A stretch of DNA of 64,000 bases from positions 1,240,001-1,304,000 of the forward strand of contig JAXLQV010000003.1 in the NCBI GenBank assembly GCA_046331465.1, given 5' to 3'. The notes under the pieces were generated by a model that searched no databases, was not told the DNA's origin, and saw only the letters and a program-made list of their open reading frames with translations. The DNA comes from UBA5066 sp046331465 (GTDB lineage Bacteria; Acidobacteriota; Thermoanaerobaculia; UBA5066). Shown here piece by piece: positions 48,907 through 56,596 of the stretch. Each line of letters begins with the position of its first letter. Position 1 is the stretch's first letter. Position numbers and translations under genes: made by a program.

Positions 48907-50508
48907 TCAGTTCCTGCGGTAGTGGCAGCCCCTCGAGACGGGGTTCTTCAGCGCGGCCTGCGCGATGAGGTGGCTCGCGTGGACGCCGTGGATCAGGTCG
49001 ACGATCTCCCGGGAGATCTTCGTCTCGTGGTAGAAGCGCGAGAGGCGCTTCTCGAGGTCGCGGATATCGGCCACGGCGCGGCCGAGGCGCTCGCCGGTCC
49101 TGACGATGCCGACGTAGTTCCACATCGTGTTCCGGATCGTCGTCCAGTCCTGCTGGATGAGCGCCGGGTCCTCGTTCTGCGCGTCGCCGGGCGACCTCCA
49201 GTCGGGGATGGCCCGGAACATCGAGGGACGGAAGCCGTGCCCCTTCTCGATCCGCTCGGCGATCGAGAGCGCCGCGTGGTAGCCCCAGACGAGCCCCTCG
49301 AGGAGCGAGGTCGAGGCGAGCCGGTTCGCGCCGTGGAGCCCGGTGCAGCTCGTCTCCCCGACGGCGTAGAGGTTCCGGATCGTGGTCCGCCCTTCCAGGT
49401 CGGCGAGGATGCCGCCGCAGAAGTAGTGCGCCGCGGGGACGACGGGGATCGGCTCGGTCGCGATGTCGATGCCGAACTTCGCGCAGGTCGCCGCGATCGT
49501 CGGGAAGCGGTCGCGGATCGCGACCTTCCCCTTCCCGTCGTAGTTGTGCGCGAGGTCGAGGTAGACGCACGGCTCGCCGCGGGAGGTCATCTCCTCGACG
49601 ATCGCGCGCGTGACGACGTCGCGCGGGGCGAGGTCCTTCCGCTCCCGGTCGTAGCGCTGCATGAACGCCTTCCCCGAGCGGTTCACGAGGACGGCCCCCT
49701 CGCCCCGGAGCGCCTCGGAGATGAGGAAGCGCTCGGCGTCGGGGTGGTAGAGCGTCGTCGGGTGGAACTGGACGTACTCGAGGTTCAGGACGGCCGCGCC
49801 GGCGCGCGCGGCCATCGCGAGGCCGTCGCCGATGGCGTGCCGCGTGTTCGTCGTGTGGAGGAAGAGGCTCCCGACGCCGCCCGTCGCGAGGACGGTGAAG
49901 TCGGCGAGGACGGTGTGCACCGCGCCCGCCGCGTCGAGGACGTAGGCGCCGAGGCACGGGTCCTGGAGCGCGTAGCGCTGCTGGACGTCGGACGAGTGGT
50001 GGCGGGCGGTGATCAGGTCGACCGCCGTCGCGCCGGTCCAGATCCTGACGTTCTTCTCGGACCGGACGCGCGCGAGGAGGGCGGCCTCGATCGCCTTCCC
50101 CGTCGCGTCGGCCGAGTGGACGATCCGGGCGACGGAGTGCGCCCCCTCGCGCGTGAAGTCGAGGTCTCCCTCGCGGGTCCGCGAGAAGGGGACCCCGGCT
50201 TCGTGGATCAGGACCTCCTCGACGACGCGCGGCCCCTCCTGGGCGAGGAAGCGGACCGCCTCGGCGTTGCAGAGGCCGGCCCCCGCGGCGAGGACGTCCC
50301 GCACGAGCGCGGAGGGGGAGTCCCTCTTGCCGAAGTAGATGATGCCGCCCTGCGCCCACCGGGTGTTGCAGTCGTCGGGCTCGTCGGCCTTCGTCAGGAT
50401 CAGGACCTTCACGCCGCGCTGGGCGAGCGCGAGGGCGGCCGTCAGGCCGGCGATCCCCGTTCCGATGACGAGCGCCGGGACGCGGATCCGCCCGGCGGCC
50501 GGGCTCAC
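48907..50508 (-). CDS. nadB: L-aspartate oxidase
   Basis: A 533-residue flavoprotein that oxidises aspartate to iminoaspartate, the first step of NAD synthesis. FAD-binding VIGTGIAGLTAALALAQRG lies near residues 14-32. CNTRWAQGGI, HSADATGKAIEAAL, the active-site FHPTTLYHP and GEGAVLVN, and GETSCTGLHGANRLASTSLL are all present. The GTG start overlaps the nadC stop as GTGA; the frame open further upstream shadows nadC. nadA is not in the window. Confidence 0.95.
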   Translation of the reverse strand: MSPAAGRIRVPALVIGTGIAGLTAALALAQRGVKVLILTKADEPDDCNTRWAQGGIIYFGKRDSPSALVRDVLAAGAGLCNAEAVRFLAQEGPRVVEEVLIHEAGVPFSRTREGDLDFTREGAHSVARIVHSADATGKAIEAALLARVRSEKNVRIWTGATAVDLITARHHSSDVQQRYALQDPCLGAYVLDAAGAVHTVLADFTVLATGGVGSLFLHTTNTRHAIGDGLAMAARAGAAVLNLEYVQFHPTTLYHPDAERFLISEALRGEGAVLVNRSGKAFMQRYDRERKDLAPRDVVTRAIVEEMTSRGEPCVYLDLAHNYDGKGKVAIRDRFPTIAATCAKFGIDIATEPIPVVPAAHYFCGGILADLEGRTTIRNLYAVGETSCTGLHGANRLASTSLLEGLVWGYHAALSIAERIEKGHGFRPSMFRAIPDWRSPGDAQNEDPALIQQDWTTIRNTMWNYVGIVRTGERLGRAVADIRDLEKRLSRFYHETKISREIVDLIHGVHASHLIAQAALKNPVSRGCHYRRN

Positions 50509-51407
50509 TTCCGGCCCCGGCGCGCCGCGGCGACCTTCACGTCGAGGGCGACGTCGACGGCGCGCACGGAGTGGGTGATCGCGCCTACGGAGACGTAGTC
50601 GACGCCGGCGCGGGCCGACTTCCGGGCCTTCTCGACGGTCATCCCCCCGGAGGCCTCGGTCGTGACCGCGGCGCCGGTCGCCTCGTTCCAGAGCGCAACG
50701 TCGGCGACGGCCGCCTTCATCTCCGCGACGGTCATGTTGTCGAGGAGGACCCGCTCGGCCCCCGCCTCGAGCGCCTGGTGGACCTCGTCCCGCGTCCGGG
50801 CCTCCGCCTCGAGGAGGCAGCGCCGGAGCGACCGGTTCATCGCGCGGAAACCGGCGGCGCGGCGCGTGGCGTCCCAGAGGCTGCCGCAGCCGTCGGCGTG
50901 GTTGTCCTTCACGAGGAACGCGTCCGAGAGCCCCATCCGGTGGTTCGTCCCGCCGCCGCAGCGGACGGCGTACTTCTCGAGCGCGCGCAGGCCGGGCGTC
51001 GTCTTCCGCGTGTCGAGGAGCTTCGTCTTCGTCCCCGCGAGGGCGTCGACGTAGGCCCGCGTCGCCGTCGCGACCCCCGTCAGGCGCTGCACGAGGTTGA
51101 GCGCGGTCCGCTCGGCCGCGAGGACGGTGACGGCCGGCCCCTCGACGCGCGCGAGGACGGCGCCCGGGGCGACCGTGTCGCCGTCCTTCACGAGGACCTC
51201 GACGGACGCCTGCGGGTGGAGGAACCCGAAGATGCGCGGCAGGAACGCGACGCCCGCGACGACGGCCGCCTCGCGGCAGACCATGTCGCCCGCGACGCGG
51301 GACCGCGGGCCGAAGACGGCGAGGGTCGTGATGTCCTCCCCGTCCTCCGCGAAGGCGCGGGCGAGGAGGTCGTCCAGGGCTTCGACGAGGCGTCGATCGG
51401 TCTTCAC
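50505..51407 (-). CDS. nadC: Nicotinate-nucleotide pyrophosphorylase (quinolinate phosphoribosyltransferase)
   Basis: A 300-residue enzyme that converts quinolinate and PRPP to nicotinate mononucleotide. EDGEDITTLAVF, ERTALNLVQRLTGVAT, LLDTRKTTPGLRALEKYAVR, GGGTNHRMGLSDAFLVKDNH and TTEASGGMTVEKA match the family. The GTG start at 51407 has TAGAAT eight bases upstream. It is coupled to nadB, so the two NAD steps are made together. Confidence 0.96.
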   Translation of the reverse strand: MKTDRRLVEALDDLLARAFAEDGEDITTLAVFGPRSRVAGDMVCREAAVVAGVAFLPRIFGFLHPQASVEVLVKDGDTVAPGAVLARVEGPAVTVLAAERTALNLVQRLTGVATATRAYVDALAGTKTKLLDTRKTTPGLRALEKYAVRCGGGTNHRMGLSDAFLVKDNHADGCGSLWDATRRAAGFRAMNRSLRRCLLEAEARTRDEVHQALEAGAERVLLDNMTVAEMKAAVADVALWNEATGAAVTTEASGGMTVEKARKSARAGVDYVSVGAITHSVRAVDVALDVKVAAARRGRK

Positions 51408-51415
51408 GGAAAATC

Positions 51416-51421
51416 ATTCTA
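51416..51421 (-). promoter_or_regulatory. -10 hexamer for nadC-nadB
   Basis: TAGAAT on the minus strand ends eight bases before the GTG of nadC. Confidence 0.5.
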
Positions 51422-51499
51422 GACGGTGCGCGGCGGGCGCGCCGGCGCCTCCGGGGGGCGAGGAGCCGCCTGCTAGGATGCCGGCAGGGAGGACCGACC

Positions 51500-52162
51500 A
51501 TGGCCGGACCCGTGATCCCGGAACGGTACCGAGCGGCGCTCGGCGACGACGACCCGTTCCTCGCGATGTTCGATGCCCCGCAGAAGCTGCGGAAGCTCCT
51601 GAAGGGCCTCACGGAGACGCAGCTCTCCCGCCGTCCCGCGCCGGGGAAGTGGTCGATCAAGGAGATCGTCGCCCACCTCGCCGACGGCGAGGTGATCCTC
51701 GGCTCGCGCTACCGCTTCGTCGCGGCGCACGAGAAGCCGGCGATCGCCGGCTACGACCAGGACCTCTTCGTCGAGAAGCTCGGCGTGGCGAACGCCACGG
51801 CCGAGGAGCTCCTCGCCGACTTCGAGATGGCCCGCGCCGTGAACCTCGGGCTCCTCGTCCGCCTCCCCGACGAGGCGCTCGAGAGGGTCGGGATCCACTC
51901 GGAGCGCGGCGAGGAGTCGATCGCGACGATGGTGGCGATGTACGCGGGGCACGACCGCGTCCACCTCGGCCAGATCGAGACGATCCGCACGGGCCTCTTC
52001 CCGCCGAAGCCGAAGAAGGCCGCGAGGAAGAAGGCGCGGAAGGCGGCAAAGCCGGCGAAGTCCGCCCCGACGAAGAAGGCGGCCCCGAAGGCCCCTGCGG
52101 CGAAGAAGGCCGCGAAGAAGGGCGCCCGGAAACCCGCCCGGAAGTCCGCGAAGAGGAAGTAG
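51500..52162 (+). CDS. DinB-family protein with histone-like lysine-rich tail
   Basis: A 220-residue protein. Residues 1-165 are a DinB/YfiT-type four-helix bundle with putative metal-binding histidines (WSIKEIVAHLADGE, GHDRVHLGQIETI). Residues ~172-220 are a separate tail made of KKAARKKARKAAKPAK-type repeats ending RKSAKRK. DinB-family proteins are often metal-dependent thiol transferases; the tail should bind nucleic acid. AGGGAGGACC precedes the ATG. The fusion is unusual. Confidence 0.82.
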   Translation: MAGPVIPERYRAALGDDDPFLAMFDAPQKLRKLLKGLTETQLSRRPAPGKWSIKEIVAHLADGEVILGSRYRFVAAHEKPAIAGYDQDLFVEKLGVANATAEELLADFEMARAVNLGLLVRLPDEALERVGIHSERGEESIATMVAMYAGHDRVHLGQIETIRTGLFPPKPKKAARKKARKAAKPAKSAPTKKAAPKAPAAKKAAKKGARKPARKSAKRK

Positions 52163-52172
52163 CCGGGCCGTC

Positions 52173-53303
52173 TCAGGCCGGGCCGCGCGTGAGGCGGGCC
52201 GCGAGGCCCGCCAGCGGCGTCGTCCACGGGCCGACGAGGCGCGTCGCCGCCCCGCCGAGGAGGACGGGGCGGAAGAGGCGCGAGAAGAAGTAGACGCGCC
52301 CCGTCAGCGCCGCCCAGCTCCGGGCCCACTCCGCCGCGAGCGCCTTCGCCGCGACCTCGCCCGCCGCGTGTCGCGCGAGGAGGGCGCCCGCGGCCTCGCC
52401 GGTCCTGAGGGCGAGCGCCATCCCGGAGCCGGTCCACGGGTCGACGACGCCCGCCGCGTCCCCCGCGAGGAGGAGGTCGCCGACGACGGCCTCCCGGCGC
52501 CCGAGGTGGACCGGCTCGCTCACGAGCGCGGGACCCGGCTCCGGGACGAGCCCCTCGAGACCGGCCGCAAGGGCGGGGAATTCGTCCCGCAGGCGCTCGA
52601 GCAGGCGATCGAAGTCGTGGTGCGCCTCCCTCGCGATCTCCGGCGTCGTGAGCGCGCCGAGGCTGACGCGCCCCCCCTCCACGAGCGAGAGGCCGAGGTA
52701 GCCGCCGCGGAAGACGTGGAGGACGACGCGGTCGTCGAGCTTCCGGCCGGCCTCCCCCGCGAGGAACTTCTTGAACCCGAAGAGGGGCGCGGGGGCGCCG
52801 AAGAAGGGGCGCCCGAGGCGCCCGTCGAGCGGCGAGTAGCGCCCCCAGGCGCCGAGGACCGCCCGTGCCTCGAGGGTCCGCGAGGCCGTCCGCACGGTGA
52901 ACCCCGTGGCGAGGCTGCCGTCGATCGACACCACCGCCTCGCCGAGGTGCGCCCCGGCGCCGGCGGCGCGCGCCCCGTCGAGGACGATCGCGTCGAGGCG
53001 CTCCCGGCTCAGGGAGAGGGCGGGGGCGGGGAGGCGCCCGGTGACGCGCGCCCCGTCGGGCCGCACGAGGGAGAAGCGCCGGATCGTCGCCGCGCCCGAG
53101 GAGCGGACCTCCCCGTCGAGCCCGAGGCGGGCCAGGACGGCGACGCCGTCGGGGGAGAGGAGCTCGCCGCACGTCTTCGGCCGGGGGAAGGTCGCCTTGT
53201 CGACGAGGGCGACGCGGGCGCCGGCGCGCGCGAGGACGGTCGCGGCGGCGCTCCCCGCGAGGCTCGCGCCGACGACGACGGCGTCGAGCCCCTCCCGCGT
53301 CAC
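52173..53303 (-). CDS. Geranylgeranyl-reductase-like FAD oxidoreductase
   Basis: A 376-residue flavoprotein. FAD-binding VVVGASLAGSAAATVLARAG lies at residues ~10-29, followed by VALVDKATFPRPKTCGE, which is typical of geranylgeranyl reductases and related halogenase-like enzymes. GDLLLAGDAAGVVDPWTGSG binds the second FAD phosphate. It probably reduces or oxidises a lipid or polyketide. The gene follows the methyltransferase by a four-base overlap and the ketosynthase is next upstream, so a three-gene pathway is likely. Confidence 0.8.
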   Translation of the reverse strand: MTREGLDAVVVGASLAGSAAATVLARAGARVALVDKATFPRPKTCGELLSPDGVAVLARLGLDGEVRSSGAATIRRFSLVRPDGARVTGRLPAPALSLSRERLDAIVLDGARAAGAGAHLGEAVVSIDGSLATGFTVRTASRTLEARAVLGAWGRYSPLDGRLGRPFFGAPAPLFGFKKFLAGEAGRKLDDRVVLHVFRGGYLGLSLVEGGRVSLGALTTPEIAREAHHDFDRLLERLRDEFPALAAGLEGLVPEPGPALVSEPVHLGRREAVVGDLLLAGDAAGVVDPWTGSGMALALRTGEAAGALLARHAAGEVAAKALAAEWARSWAALTGRVYFFSRLFRPVLLGGAATRLVGPWTTPLAGLAARLTRGPA

Positions 53304-53983
53304 GGCCGTTTCCAGAGGAGGCCCTGGACGAAGGGGCCCGCGGGCCTCACGAGCGTGCCGGGGAGCGCCCGCGCGGCGACGGCGCGGAGCTCGGGGATCG
53401 TGAAGGCCTGGAGGACGGACGCGCGCCCGTCGTGCCGCGTGATCGGGCTCCGGTAGAGGACGGACGCCAGGAGCGCGTTCACCGCGAGCGGGACGCGGTG
53501 CCGCGTCAGGTCGAGGGCGGAGACGGCGAACCGCGCGACGCGGGCCGACTCGCGCAGGAGCGCGGCGACGCCGGAGGCGTCGAAGTGGTGGAGGAAGAGC
53601 GTCGAGGAGACGACGTCGACGGAGCGGTCGGGGAGCGGGAGCCGGAGGGCGTCGGCGGCGAGGCTCCGTCCCTTCGCGGAGAGGCGCGCGTGGAGGAGCT
53701 GCCGGTCGAGGTCGATCGTCACGAGCTCGCGCCCGCGCCGGTCGAGCTCGCGCGCGAGCTCGCGCCCGACGTGGCCGCTTCCGGCGCCGAGGTCGAGGAG
53801 GACGGGGCGCCGGGAGGGGACGGCGAGGAGGAGCGGGACGAGGTGGCGCCGCGCGATGGGCCGGCCGCCGAGGACGCGGTGGATCCGCTCGATGTCGGCG
53901 AGGCTCTCCTCGGCCTCGTCCGGGCGGACCTCCCCGTCGAGGAGCTCCCCGGTGGGGCGCCGCGGCGGGACGAGGAAGCCCAC
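53300..53983 (-). CDS. SAM-dependent methyltransferase
   Basis: A 227-residue class I methyltransferase. Motif I VLLDLGAGSGHVGRELA lies near residues 61-77, with the acidic TIDLD strand and ADALRLPLPDRSVDVVSST after it. It resembles small-molecule O- or C-methyltransferases that sit beside ketosynthases and FAD reductases. The stop overlaps the reductase start; the ketosynthase ends four bases upstream. Confidence 0.82.
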   Translation of the reverse strand: MGFLVPPRRPTGELLDGEVRPDEAEESLADIERIHRVLGGRPIARRHLVPLLLAVPSRRPVLLDLGAGSGHVGRELARELDRRGRELVTIDLDRQLLHARLSAKGRSLAADALRLPLPDRSVDVVSSTLFLHHFDASGVAALLRESARVARFAVSALDLTRHRVPLAVNALLASVLYRSPITRHDGRASVLQAFTIPELRAVAARALPGTLVRPAGPFVQGLLWKRP

Positions 53984-53987
53984 GGCG

Positions 53988-55250
53988 TCAGCTCCCGGGG
54001 GCGCGCGCCGTCCGGACCACGAGCGCCGTGTTCTTGGAGCCGAAGGCGATGCCGTTCACGAGGGCGACGCCGACCTCGGCGGGACGCGCCGCGCGCGGGA
54101 CGTAGTCGAGGTCGCACTCGGGATCGGCGGCGTCGAGGTTGACCGTCGGCGGGAGGAAGCCGTCGTTCAGCGCGAGGAGGGTCGCCGCGAGGCCGGCGGC
54201 GCCCGAGGCGCCCTGCGGGTGCCCGACCTGGCTCTTCACGCTGCTCCCCGGGACCGTGCGCGCCGCGTCGCCGAGGGCGATCTTCGTGGCGCGCGTCTCG
54301 ATCCGGTCGTTCAGCTCCGTCCCCGTGCCGTGGTACTGCACGTAGCCGACGTCCGCCGGCGAGAGGCCCGCGTCCTCGAGCGCCTCGGTCATCGCGCGGG
54401 CAGGCTCCTCGCCCGACTCGTCGAGCCTCACGCGGTGCCAGGCGTCGCACGTCGCGGCGTAGCCGACGACCTCCCCGAGCAGGGGCACGCCGCGGGCGCG
54501 CGCCCGCTCCATCTCCTCGAGGACGAAGAACCAGGCCCCCTCGCCGAGGACGAAGCCGTCGCGCCCCGCGTCGAACGGGCGGCTCGCCGTCTCCGGCGCG
54601 TCCTGTCGCGAGGAGGCGAGGATCTGCATCAGGCCGAAGCCGGTCATGATGCCGGGCGTGATCACGGCGTCCGCTCCTCCGGCGAGGACGACGTCCCGCT
54701 CGCCGTACCGGATCGCCTTCGCCGCGTAGCCGATCGCGTCGGCCGAGGAGGTGCAGCCGGTCGAGACGACGTGGGACGGCCCCTTGAGGCCGAAGCGCAT
54801 CGAGAGCTCCGAGGAGAGCGTCCCGATCGTCCCCGTCGGGATCGCGTAGACCGAGGCCTTCTTCAGCTCGCCCCGGTACCAGTGGCCGTACATCTTCTCG
54901 AAGAACTCGACCGGGCCCCCCCCCGACCCGACGAGGACGGCGATCCGCCGCCGCTCGGCGAGCGTGAGCGCCCCGGCGTCGATCCCGGCGGAGCCGAGCG
55001 CCTCGGCGGCCGCGGCGATCGCCATCGGGACGACCCGCGCGACGTGCCGGGCGTCCTTGGGCGGGACGTGGTCCGCCGGGTCGAAGCCGACGGCCTCGGC
55101 GGCGATCCGCACCGGGAGCTCCGACGGGTCGAAGAGGGAGATCCGGCGGACGCCGGAACGGCCGGTCCGGAGGCCCTCCCGGAACGCGGCGGCGCCGCAG
55201 CCGAGGGGCGTGACGCAGCCGAGGCCGGTGATCGCGACGCGGCGCCTCAC
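53988..55250 (-). CDS. FabF-like beta-ketoacyl-ACP synthase
   Basis: A 420-residue condensing enzyme. The Cys-His-His triad is complete: nucleophile in VSTGCTSSADAIGYA, HGTGTELND, and KSQVGHPQGASGAAG. The GTG at 55250 (RRRVAITGLGCVTPLG) gives the normal FabF length; in-frame starts up to 55394 add only Arg/Pro-rich residues. FYxxK-type features of KAS III are absent. With the methyltransferase and reductase it probably makes a specialised fatty-acid or polyketide product rather than serving general fatty-acid synthesis; no acyl carrier protein is visible. Confidence 0.85.
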   Translation of the reverse strand: MRRRVAITGLGCVTPLGCGAAAFREGLRTGRSGVRRISLFDPSELPVRIAAEAVGFDPADHVPPKDARHVARVVPMAIAAAAEALGSAGIDAGALTLAERRRIAVLVGSGGGPVEFFEKMYGHWYRGELKKASVYAIPTGTIGTLSSELSMRFGLKGPSHVVSTGCTSSADAIGYAAKAIRYGERDVVLAGGADAVITPGIMTGFGLMQILASSRQDAPETASRPFDAGRDGFVLGEGAWFFVLEEMERARARGVPLLGEVVGYAATCDAWHRVRLDESGEEPARAMTEALEDAGLSPADVGYVQYHGTGTELNDRIETRATKIALGDAARTVPGSSVKSQVGHPQGASGAAGLAATLLALNDGFLPPTVNLDAADPECDLDYVPRAARPAEVGVALVNGIAFGSKNTALVVRTARAPGS

Positions 55251-55382
55251 CCGCGGGGGCCCCCGGGGCCTTCGGGGAGGTGTCGGCCGACGCCGGGGCG
55301 GGCGAACGCGGGGAGCGAAGCCCTCGATTCGTGTGAGGCCACGGGCCGGCATCGTAGCAGCCGGATCCGGGCCGGATTTCCG

Positions 55383-55388
55383 TACAAT
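55383..55388 (+). promoter_or_regulatory. -10 hexamer, leaderless DUF4388 gene
   Basis: TACAAT ends seven bases before GTG 55396, with no Shine-Dalgarno. Confidence 0.5.
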
Positions 55389-55395
55389 CCGCACG

Positions 55396-56199
55396 GTGCC
55401 GGAAAGCCGCTTCGAATTCCGCGGCGACCTCTCGAAAACCCCGCTTCCCGAGGTCCTCCAGACGGTGCATCACTACCGGGTGCCCGGAGTGGTCGTCGCG
55501 CGCCGGGGCGGGATCGAGAAGAAGGTCTACATCGTCAACGGCGACGTGATCTTCGCGACGTCGACCGACCGCGACGAGTCCCTCGGGAGCTTCCTCCTCC
55601 GGGAAGGGCGGCTGACGCGGGAGCAGTTCGACGAGTCGGTGAAGCGGCTCCTCGAGGCGCAGTCGGCCCAGGAGACCCGCCGGCACGGGGCGGTCCTCGT
55701 CGACATGGGGCTCCTCACGAAGGAGGAGCTCTTCGCGGCCGTCACGCGGCAGGTCCGGGGGATCCTCCACTCGCTCTTCGACTGGGAGGAAGGCGAGGTC
55801 AGCTTCACCGTCGGCCGCTTCCGGACGGACGAGATCATCCAGCTCGAGGTCCCGACCCGTCACGCGATCGTCGAAGGGGTCAAGGCGGTGCGCGACGCCC
55901 GCCGGCTCGTCGCTTTCCTCGGCCCCTCCTGGACGCTCTTCGACCCGTGCTGGGCGGCGTCGGAGATCGGCGACATCGCGCTCGACCCCCAGGAGCTCCG
56001 CCTCCTCAAGCAGGTCGACGGGACGAAGACGCTGCGCGACCTCGTCGGCCTCGGGCCCGGAGACGCCGGTCACAACGCGAAGGTCCTGTACGCGTTCTTC
56101 GTCCTCAGGCTGATCAGCCGGCGCGACGTGACGAGCCGGACGTCGGTCAAGAAGATCCAGTGGAGCACGAGCGGCGGCGGCTACGCCCCGCCCTCGTAG
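55396..56199 (+). CDS. DUF4388 (PATAN-like) domain protein
   Basis: A 267-residue protein. Residues 1-100 form the DUF4388 domain (FRGDLSKTPLPEVLQTVHHY, GVVVARRGGIEKKVYIVNGD). A middle helical section contains SLGSFLLREGRLTREQFDES and a repeat of the type HGAVLVDMGLLTKEELFAAV, as in GspE N-terminal-like domains. The end (LLKQVDGTKTLRDLVGL) is winged-helix-like. Such proteins occur in gliding and pilus-related signalling of myxobacteria and acidobacteria. It is divergent from the ketosynthase gene. Confidence 0.75.
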   Translation: MPESRFEFRGDLSKTPLPEVLQTVHHYRVPGVVVARRGGIEKKVYIVNGDVIFATSTDRDESLGSFLLREGRLTREQFDESVKRLLEAQSAQETRRHGAVLVDMGLLTKEELFAAVTRQVRGILHSLFDWEEGEVSFTVGRFRTDEIIQLEVPTRHAIVEGVKAVRDARRLVAFLGPSWTLFDPCWAASEIGDIALDPQELRLLKQVDGTKTLRDLVGLGPGDAGHNAKVLYAFFVLRLISRRDVTSRTSVKKIQWSTSGGGYAPPS

Positions 56200-56218
56200 C
56201 AGGAAGGTCGAACCCGCG

Positions 56219-56596
56219 ATGCCTCTGTACGAGTTCCGGTGCGAGTCGTGTGGCCACGAAGTCGAGATCATCATGGCGTTCTCGGATCCCCTCCCGGCGA
56301 CGTGCGAGGCCTGCGGCGGGGCGCTGAAGAAGCTCCTCTCGGCCCCCGCGGTGCAGTTCAAGGGGTCCGGGTTCTACCTGACCGACTACGGGAGGTCGGG
56401 GAGCTCGGCGGACTCAGGGAAGAGGGCGGCGGACGCCGGCGAGGCGAAGGGCTCCACGGAGTCGAAGGCGTCCGGCGACGCCGGCGTCAAGGCAGAGAGC
56501 AAGTCCTCCGGCGAGGCGAAGCCCTCGGGAGAGACGAAGGCCGGGTCGACCGGAGGCGGATCGGGCTCGGGGGGCGATGCGAAGCCTGCGGGCTGA
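56219..56596 (+). CDS. FmdB-family zinc-ribbon protein
   Basis: A 125-residue protein. The N-terminal ~40 residues are the FmdB/CxxC zinc ribbon (YEFRCESCGHEVE, then CEACGGALKKLLS). The rest is a low-complexity Ser/Gly/Lys/Glu tail that is probably disordered. The family's role is unsettled; it may bind DNA or regulate formamidase-type genes. Its end overlaps the start of the next gene by 20 bases. Confidence 0.85.
   Translation: MPLYEFRCESCGHEVEIIMAFSDPLPATCEACGGALKKLLSAPAVQFKGSGFYLTDYGRSGSSADSGKRAADAGEAKGSTESKASGDAGVKAESKSSGEAKPSGETKAGSTGGGSGSGGDAKPAG

Noticed and set aside
48907..51660. A 917-codon frame beginning upstream of nadC
   Set aside because: Only the part from GTG 50508 is L-aspartate oxidase; the upstream section shadows nadC.
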